37,906 bases of DNA from Sphaerochaetaceae bacterium. GTDB taxonomy: Bacteria > Spirochaetota > Spirochaetia > Sphaerochaetales > Sphaerochaetaceae. The stretch is taken from assembly GCA_024699225.1 (NCBI GenBank), contig JAILPZ010000028.1, positions 1 through 37,906 of the forward strand. Direction: 5' to 3'. Made by a program: the position numbers and the translations under genes. Shown in pieces: positions 32,835 to 37,906 of this stretch (the first letter of the stretch is position 1; the number at the start of each line of letters is the position of its first letter). The notes below the pieces were generated by a model. It did no database searches and was not told the origin of the DNA. It saw only the letters and a program-made list of their open reading frames with translations.

Positions 32835-34715
32835 ATGAAAAAAACAAGACTTCTCTGCACGGTCCTTCTTTTATTCTGTGCCGTATCTTTAATCTCTGCA
32901 TCCGAATCAATCTTTGATGTTAAGGAGGCAGAGATTAATGTTTCTGTGGGCAAAAATGCCGTTCATACAATAGAGGAGAACTACCTTTTCTATTACAACG
33001 TTCCTTCACACGGATTCTACCGTGATATTCCCACAGACTATTCACAGTGGAAGGTCAGGGCGAGAGTCAAAAACATCCAGTGTTCAGACCCCTTTTCAGT
33101 GGAAACTGACGGCTCTTATGTCTCACTTAAAATAGGGGAGTCAGACACTGTTATAAGAGGCTACAAGGAGTACAGTCTTTCCTACACATACGACCTTGGA
33201 GCAGACGGTAACGAGGGCTATGACGAGTTCTATCTGAACCTCATAGGTTCATCCTGGGATTCTCCGTTTGAAAAGGTCAGTTTCACGGTAACTGTTCCGT
33301 ACACCGGAAGCGACATGAGAGTCTGCCTTACAGACGGCTCCTACGGCTCACAGTCATACAGCGGAAGCTTTGAAACCTATAAATCGGGTAATAATACCAT
33401 CATTAAGGGTACAACTGAGAACCTCAGGCCGGGCGAGAGCCTTACCGTACGCATAGAACTTCCGGACTCATGGTATGTGGGAGCAAGAGAGGTTAAGGAC
33501 AACCGTGCGCAGGCCTCCCTTATTGTTTGTGCCGTAAGTGTGCTTGTAACACTTTTAGCTGCACTTCTATGGACTAAGTTCGGCAGGGATAAAACCCCTA
33601 TTATCACAGCACGCTTTGAAGCTCCCGACAATTTCACGCCTCTTGCAACAGGTTATGTTGCAGACGGGACGGTGGATGATAAGGATATAACATCCATGAT
33701 CTACTACTGGGCCGACAAGGGGTATCTGAGAATAGAGGAGAAAAAGAAAGACAAGTTTGAGTTTGTAAGGATGGTAACAGAGCTTCCCCAGTCCTGCCTC
33801 TACTATGAAAGGCGCCTCTTCAGTGCTCTATTTCGCAAGGCAGATGAGGAAGGAAGGGTAACGCTTAAGGACCTGCAGAGGTCAAACTTCTTCCAGGACA
33901 TGCAGAATGCCAGGGAGGATGTTACAAGATTCTTTACAAAAGAAAACAGGCTCACCGACATGAAGTCTGAGATTATGCAGATAGTCTTCTCTCTTGCCTC
34001 ATTCCTTCCGGGTTTTCTGGCAGTTGTTGCCGTCTCTCAGTACGAGTTTGTCTCCGAGGGTGTTTTCATTCTTGCTTTCGGAGCCTTTATTACTCCGCTT
34101 GTCATGCTTCTTCTTTTCTACCGGCTTTTTAAAAAGTGGTATTTAAGAAAGACAAACCTTCCCATTGAGATTTTCATAATTGCTCTCACGGCATCCATAA
34201 TAGTAATAAGGTATGCCATTACATCTGTGTTCTATGAAAACTGTCCTCTGTATTTCCCTCTTGTCACTGTTTTATCAACAGTTGTCACTGCCTTCTTCTC
34301 TTCAATTATGTTACGAAGAAGTGAGTACGGACAGAAGGTGTTTGAAGAGATTCTCGGATACAGGGAGTTTATAGACAAGGTTGAGACAGACAAGCTTAAG
34401 ACCATGATTGAGAGTGATCCGGATCTTTACTACCACGTTCTCTCCTACGCCATAGTCTTTGGTCTGGAGAATAAGTGGAGTAAGAAGTTCTCATCCTTAA
34501 ATACTGCACAGCCTTCCTGGTATACAGGAATCAGTCCTGTGGACGTTATGCTTTACTCGGCCATGAGTTCACGCCTTAACAACGCAATACGTCTGAATGC
34601 CATGTCTTCCGCCCAGTTCCGTTCAGGCGGCATACCTAAGATGGGTGGAGGCGGTTTCCACAGCGGAGGCTTCTCCGGAGGCGGCTTTGGAGGAGGCGGC
34701 GGCCATGCATGGTGA
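32835..34715 (+). CDS. DUF2207 membrane protein with Gly-rich tail
   Basis: A 626-residue protein: signal peptide (residues 1-about 23, MKKTRLLCTVLLLFCAVSLI), a beta-rich external DUF2207 domain (FYRDIPTDYSQWK; SYTYDLGADGNEGYDEFYLNL), a transmembrane helix near 233-252, a cytoplasmic winged-helix-like part (ITSMIYYWADKGYLRIEEKK), more transmembrane helices around 385-500, and the typical Gly-rich terminus (GGGGFHSGGFSGGGFGGGGG). Function is unknown. It is regularly paired with LemA, as here. The tail's codons overlap the next gene's start by 11 nt. Confidence 0.9.
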   Translation: MKKTRLLCTVLLLFCAVSLISASESIFDVKEAEINVSVGKNAVHTIEENYLFYYNVPSHGFYRDIPTDYSQWKVRARVKNIQCSDPFSVETDGSYVSLKIGESDTVIRGYKEYSLSYTYDLGADGNEGYDEFYLNLIGSSWDSPFEKVSFTVTVPYTGSDMRVCLTDGSYGSQSYSGSFETYKSGNNTIIKGTTENLRPGESLTVRIELPDSWYVGAREVKDNRAQASLIVCAVSVLVTLLAALLWTKFGRDKTPIITARFEAPDNFTPLATGYVADGTVDDKDITSMIYYWADKGYLRIEEKKKDKFEFVRMVTELPQSCLYYERRLFSALFRKADEEGRVTLKDLQRSNFFQDMQNAREDVTRFFTKENRLTDMKSEIMQIVFSLASFLPGFLAVVAVSQYEFVSEGVFILAFGAFITPLVMLLLFYRLFKKWYLRKTNLPIEIFIIALTASIIVIRYAITSVFYENCPLYFPLVTVLSTVVTAFFSSIMLRRSEYGQKVFEEILGYREFIDKVETDKLKTMIESDPDLYYHVLSYAIVFGLENKWSKKFSSLNTAQPSWYTGISPVDVMLYSAMSSRLNNAIRLNAMSSAQFRSGGIPKMGGGGFHSGGFSGGGFGGGGGHAW

Positions 34716-35355
34716 TGGGAAAGCTATCCTTTATTCAGTAATTCTTATCTTCTCCTGTGTTGCAGTTGCAGCAGTGATTATCAAAACAAAGGCCTTCGGG
34801 TCCCTTACATCAGAAGTTGCAAGAAAGATTGTCCACATAGGGGTCTGCAACTGGTACTTCATCTGGCGCTACAGCTTTGAATCAGATGTACTTGCCATCC
34901 TGGGCCTTCTTACAGCTGCAGTTGCAAATACTGTTGTAACTGTAAAAAGCGGGAACAAGAGATGGGGTTTAACCTATTACCCGCTTTCAATTGTTTTTAT
35001 CATCATCTGCACAGCCTACCTTAAAACAGGAACATATGTTTCTGCAGGTGTGGCCATCCTGGGCATGGGATACGGAGACGGTCTTGCAGCACTTTTCGGA
35101 AGGCTGTGCACAGAAAAGAACTATAAAAAACTCTCCAAAAATATGCCGCATTCACAGGGAAAGTCCCTAGGCGGCTCTCTTGCCTTCCTTGTCACAGTGA
35201 CAGTCATTTCCATGGCATTCGGCTTCCCATTCCACCTTGCTGTCCTGATAGCTTTAGCCGGTGCACTCTGTGAAGCATATACACCATACGGGCTGGACAA
35301 CTTCACTGTTCCCGGAGTTCTCTTTATAATAAGTACGCTCCTGGAGAGAATATGA
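34705..35355 (+). CDS. Prenyl-alcohol kinase-like membrane protein (VTE5/dolichol-kinase family)
   Basis: A 216-residue protein with about six transmembrane helices of the CTP-transferase/dolichol kinase superfamily (COG0170). Motifs: EVARKIVHIGVCNW (about 34-47), GMGYGDGLAALFGR (about 119-132), HSQGKSLGGSLAF (about 149-161) and EAYTPYGLDNFTVP (about 191-204). The plant VTE5 phytol kinase and archaeal geranylgeraniol kinase belong here; cytidylyltransferases (CdsA) are more distant. The ATG at 34705 lies in the end of the DUF2207 gene behind GGAGGAGG-like bases. The stop overlaps the next ATG (ATGA). Confidence 0.75.
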   Translation: MHGDGKAILYSVILIFSCVAVAAVIIKTKAFGSLTSEVARKIVHIGVCNWYFIWRYSFESDVLAILGLLTAAVANTVVTVKSGNKRWGLTYYPLSIVFIIICTAYLKTGTYVSAGVAILGMGYGDGLAALFGRLCTEKNYKKLSKNMPHSQGKSLGGSLAFLVTVTVISMAFGFPFHLAVLIALAGALCEAYTPYGLDNFTVPGVLFIISTLLERI

Positions 35356-36194
35356 ATATTTTAAAACTGGCGGATTCCTATCTGTTTTCCATAAACACAG
35401 GCCTTCTTTTTGCCCTTATGAATGTCTTTATGGCTGCAGTTGCAGTTACGGCATTTAAGAAAAAGCATCTGAGTGCAAGCGGTGCAATAGCTGCCCATAT
35501 ATCAGGTGTTGTGGTTCTTTATTCTCTTAAACTTGAGGGCTTTATCCTGTTTTTCTTCTTCTATGCCACATGCAATATTGTCGGAAAAGTCTGTCGCAGC
35601 AAAACAAAAAAGGACAACTTTGAGAAGAAGGGAAGCTGCAGGGATGCAGTTCAGGTCTGTGCCAACGGCCTTATGGCTGTTCTTGCCTCTCTCATCTATC
35701 TTGTAACAGGAAGAACAACAGCTCTGATTATATTCGGTGCGGCTCTTGCAGAAGCTACAAGTGACACTTTGGCCGGAGAGATAGGAAGGCTCAGCAGTAC
35801 AGATCCTGTTTCAATCTGGACGCGCAGAAAGGTGGAGAAGGGTATGAGCGGAGGCGTTACACCTCTCGGAATCTTCGGAGGCTTTCTGGGCTCTGCTGCA
35901 ATAGCGGGCATCTGGTACTTCTTCTTCCCCGTGGCAAACGGCATTTTCTACGCTCTGATTATCTGCTTAAGCGGTCTTGCAGGCTGTATTAACGACAGCC
36001 TTCTCGGAGCTACTGCACAGGCTCTGTATCTGGACAGGGAAAACAAAACATACACAGAAAAGGATAAGGATAAAGACGGAAAATCCCTTGAACTCATAAG
36101 AGGGGTCAGGTGGCTGGACAACGATATGGTTAACCTATCATCCAACGTCTTCTCCACCATCCTTGCCCTTGCACTTTCACAGATTATAGTCTGA
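35352..36194 (+). CDS. DUF92 membrane protein (VTE6 phytyl-phosphate kinase-like)
   Basis: A 280-residue protein with about six transmembrane helices and the DUF92/TMEM19 signatures: KKHLSASGAIAAHISG (about 37-52), RDAVQVCANGLMAV (about 97-110), AEATSDTLAGEIGRLS (about 136-151), SGGVTPLGIFGGFLGSA (about 173-189), NDSLLGATAQALYLD and WLDNDMVNLSSN near the end. Plant and cyanobacterial VTE6, a CTP-dependent prenyl-phosphate kinase, is the characterised relative. Next to a VTE5-like gene with a 4-nt overlap, it could complete a two-step conversion of prenyl alcohol to prenyl diphosphate. Confidence 0.85.
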   Translation: MNILKLADSYLFSINTGLLFALMNVFMAAVAVTAFKKKHLSASGAIAAHISGVVVLYSLKLEGFILFFFFYATCNIVGKVCRSKTKKDNFEKKGSCRDAVQVCANGLMAVLASLIYLVTGRTTALIIFGAALAEATSDTLAGEIGRLSSTDPVSIWTRRKVEKGMSGGVTPLGIFGGFLGSAAIAGIWYFFFPVANGIFYALIICLSGLAGCINDSLLGATAQALYLDRENKTYTEKDKDKDGKSLELIRGVRWLDNDMVNLSSNVFSTILALALSQIIV

Positions 36195-36215
36195 AAAAGA
36201 CCACAAAAACTTCCA

Positions 36216-36244
36216 TTGTTTATTTAAAAATATAATGGTATAAT
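36216..36244 (+). promoter_or_regulatory. Strong putative promoter of the selenium gene cluster
   Basis: TTGTTT (36216-36221), 17-nt spacer, TATAAT (36239-36244) in an extended -10 context (TGGTATAAT). A second TATAAT lies at 36231-36236 without a good -35. The leader is about 27 nt and contains GGGAG (36266-36270), 7 nt before the yedE ATG. Confidence 0.75.
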
Positions 36245-36277
36245 CTTCCGTAGAACATTAGATATGGGAGATTCAAA

Positions 36278-37339
36278 ATGTCTAAGGAAAAAAGAAATCT
36301 CATTATAGCCGGAGTGCTTATCGGAGCTGTTTCTGTAGCACTCGTCGCTCTGGGAAACCCAAAGAACATGGGCTTTTGTATTGCCTGTTTTATCAGGGAT
36401 ATAGCCGGTGCTACAAAACTTCACAGTGCAGCTGTTGTACAGTATGTAAGACCTGAGATTATCGGTCTTGTTCTTGGAGCCTGGATTATCAGCATGGCCA
36501 CAGGCGAGTTTAAGAGCCGTGGCGGTTCAAGCCCCATGCTTCGCTTTATAATCGGAGCATTTGTCATGATAGGAGCCCTGGTCTTCCTCGGCTGTCCGTT
36601 CCGCATGATTCTGCGTCTTGCAGGCGGAGACTTAAATGCCCTTGTAGCTCTCTTTGGCTTCATAGCCGGAATTGCCTGCGGCTGTTTCTTCCTTTCCCGT
36701 GGCTTCTCGCTCGGAAGATACTACAAACAGAACAGCCTTGAAGGTCACGCACTTCCTGCAGTAAACATCCTTCTTCTTGTACTTCTTATTGCAGTACCTT
36801 CAGTCTTTGCCTTCTCAGAGAAGGGACCGGGTTCCATGCATGCAGCTATCCTCATCTCTCTTGCAGCAGGCCTTATCGTAGGTATTCTTGCCCAGAAGAC
36901 AAGACTCTGTATGGTGGGCGGAATAAGGGATATTATCCTGGTTAAGGACTACACACTGATCTTCGGATTTATCTTTATCTTTGTAGCCGCCCTTATCGGA
37001 AACCTCATTACAGGCAACTTCAAGCTCGGTTTTGAAGGCCAGCCGGTAGCCCAGACAGCTCATCTGTGGAACTTCCTGGGTATGTTTATAGTAGGTCTCG
37101 GCTCATCCATGCTCGGCGGCTGTCCTTTAAGACAGCTGATTCTTGCCGGGGAGGGCAACTCAGACAGTGCAGTTGCAGTTCTGGGCATGTTCACCGGCGC
37201 AGCTGTAGCCCACAACTTCAAGCTTGTCGGTAACGCAACAGAAAACGGACCTAACACATACGGCAAGGTTGCTGTTATAGCAATTATCATTATCCTGCTT
37301 GCAATCGCAGCAGTCAGAACATTCAAAGAGGAAAAATAA
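36278..37339 (+). CDS. yedE: YedE/YeeE-type selenium-associated membrane transporter
   Basis: A 353-residue protein with about ten transmembrane helices and two repeats of the YeeE/YedE core. The cysteine-bearing motifs are VFLGCPFRMILRLAGGDLNAL (about 104-124) and MLGGCPLRQLILAGEGNSDSA (about 277-297). YedE-type proteins are thought to move sulfur or selenium compounds; the selenium subtype lies next to TusA/YedF and selD, as here. The start follows GGGAG. It heads a four-gene cluster, with the TusA-like ATG right after its stop. Length and neighbours favour the selenium role over thiosulfate uptake. Confidence 0.88.
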   Translation: MSKEKRNLIIAGVLIGAVSVALVALGNPKNMGFCIACFIRDIAGATKLHSAAVVQYVRPEIIGLVLGAWIISMATGEFKSRGGSSPMLRFIIGAFVMIGALVFLGCPFRMILRLAGGDLNALVALFGFIAGIACGCFFLSRGFSLGRYYKQNSLEGHALPAVNILLLVLLIAVPSVFAFSEKGPGSMHAAILISLAAGLIVGILAQKTRLCMVGGIRDIILVKDYTLIFGFIFIFVAALIGNLITGNFKLGFEGQPVAQTAHLWNFLGMFIVGLGSSMLGGCPLRQLILAGEGNSDSAVAVLGMFTGAAVAHNFKLVGNATENGPNTYGKVAVIAIIIILLAIAAVRTFKEEK

Positions 37340-37546
37340 ATGAAAGAAATAGATTGCTTTGGCTTAAGCTGCCCCATCCCTGTAGTCAACACCAAGAAAG
37401 CCCTTAAGGACAACCCGGACACCCTTTCTGTCCTGGTGGACAATGTCGCAGCAAAGGAAAATGTATCCCGCTTCGGCAGGGCTATGAGTTATAATGTCTC
37501 TGTTACGGAGATAGAGGGCGGATGGAAAATAGAACTGAAAAAATAA
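37340..37546 (+). CDS. TusA/YedF-like sulfur/selenium carrier protein
   Basis: A 68-residue protein with the TusA fold. Its N-terminal CFGLSCPIPVVNTKKAL contains Cys6 and the C-P-x-P motif with Cys11, the persulfide/perselenide carrier residue. It corresponds to the N-terminal half of YedF, a selenium-associated protein. The ATG overlaps nothing upstream and begins immediately after the yedE stop. Its 3' end overlaps the DUF3343 gene by 25 nt. Confidence 0.88.
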   Translation: MKEIDCFGLSCPIPVVNTKKALKDNPDTLSVLVDNVAAKENVSRFGRAMSYNVSVTEIEGGWKIELKK

Positions 37547-37779
37547 CGGTTGCTACTTTTTTCAATCACTATGGTGCCATGAAAATGAAAAAGGCACTCG
37601 GGCCGGATGCAGTACTGCGTCCGGTTCCGCGTCTTTTATCCTCTTCCTGCGGAACTTGCGTCTTTGTAAACGGCAAAGATGATGCACTTAAAGAAATTCT
37701 TGATAACGCAGATGAGAATCTTGAGGCCGTCTACACAAAGGACAGTGAAAAATACACAAATATCTGGAAGGTTAACTGA
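37522..37779 (+). CDS. DUF3343 putative Se/S carrier-like protein
   Basis: An 85-residue protein with the DUF3343 features FFNHYGAMKMKKAL (about 13-26), RPVPRLLSSSCGTCVFV (about 33-49) with Cys43 and Cys46, and a C-terminal YTKDSEKYTNIWKV. The family is small, unstudied and found near selenium genes in anaerobes, so a carrier role is inferred. GAGGGCGG directly upstream serves as ribosome binding site. It overlaps the TusA-like gene by 25 nt and selD by 1 nt. Confidence 0.85.
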   Translation: MENRTEKITVATFFNHYGAMKMKKALGPDAVLRPVPRLLSSSCGTCVFVNGKDDALKEILDNADENLEAVYTKDSEKYTNIWKVN

Positions 37780-37906
37780 TGTCTTCAGCTGTATATGACG
37801 AAAACGGAAAAATAAAACTTACATCCATGGTTAAAACCAGCGGCTGTGCTGCAAAGCTTCCGCCCGAGAAGCTTCACATGGTAATAGACAACCTCCCGCT
37901 GATGAG
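37779..37906 (+). CDS. selD: Selenophosphate synthase SelD, N-terminal part (partial)
   Basis: The first 42 residues are MSSAVYDENGKIKLTSMVKT, then SGCAAKLPPEKLHMVIDNLPLM, matching the SelD N-terminus. The catalytic Cys23 is followed by Lys26 (E. coli Cys17 and Lys20). The codon at that position is TGT, so this is the Cys form, not the selenocysteine form known in some bacteria. SelD makes selenophosphate from selenide and ATP for selenocysteine, 2-selenouridine or selenium-dependent molybdenum enzymes. The gene continues past the window. TGATG couples it to DUF3343. Confidence 0.9.
   Translation, partial: MSSAVYDENGKIKLTSMVKTSGCAAKLPPEKLHMVIDNLPLM

Noticed and set aside
36181-36215. Terminator after the DUF92 gene
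   Set aside because: GTCT/AGAC near 36188-36200 gives only a 4-bp stem and no T-run follows.
37840-37850. Possible selenocysteine codon in selD
   Set aside because: The catalytic position is encoded by TGT (Cys), not TGA.

Overview
The window looks like chromosomal DNA of an anaerobic, host-associated spirochaete, most likely a Treponema-type organism. The grounds are the ribosomal gene order with Zn-binding S14, S4 and L36 variants, a rubrerythrin, a plant/trypanosome-type phosphofructokinase, a fragment of a BspA-like leucine-rich-repeat surface protein, and a selenium-use cassette. The genus is an inference from recalled protein character; no search was possible.

Layout. (1) 1-7024: the distal spc and alpha operons (rpsN end, rpsH, rplF, rplR, rpsE, rpmD, rplO, secY, rpmJ, rpsM, rpsK, rpsD, rpoA, rplQ), closed by a strong intrinsic terminator. 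(2) 7027-9310: an accessory island with a reverse-strand AAA/DUF4143 ATPase, a decayed RelB/YoeB-type toxin-antitoxin pair, and a 5'-truncated XRE regulator abutting the tail of a BspA-like gene. (3) 9319-11560: GerMN lipoprotein-like protein, VanZ-like protein, left-handed beta-helix protein and rubrerythrin, then a terminator. (4) 11561-21250: dnaE, recG, a three-gene molybdenum-hydroxylase-like set (large, 2Fe-2S and FAD subunits) and rsmD. (5) 21251-27188: a repeat-rich gap, then ligA, a ModE-like DNA-binding protein, pfkA and a CapD/PglF-type sugar dehydratase. (6) 27189-32104: argR, a MATE exporter, a CPA2-type antiporter and pgi. (7) 32105-36194: a large palindromic element, lemA, a DUF2207 protein, and two membrane proteins resembling the plant phytol kinase VTE5 and phytyl-phosphate kinase VTE6. 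(8) 36195-37906: a strong promoter driving yedE, a TusA/YedF-like protein, a DUF3343 protein and the start of selD.

Most promising observations. The molybdenum-hydroxylase large subunit seems to lack the usual active-site motifs while both electron-transfer subunits keep their cofactor motifs. Two adjacent kinase-like genes could make a prenyl-alcohol salvage route. Several genes (GerMN, dnaE, ligA, pgi, perhaps the hydroxylase gene) have a -10-like box 6-8 nt before the ATG and no Shine-Dalgarno, suggesting leaderless mRNAs. The same 65-bp element lies upstream of both dnaE and ligA. No tRNA, rRNA or CRISPR array was seen.
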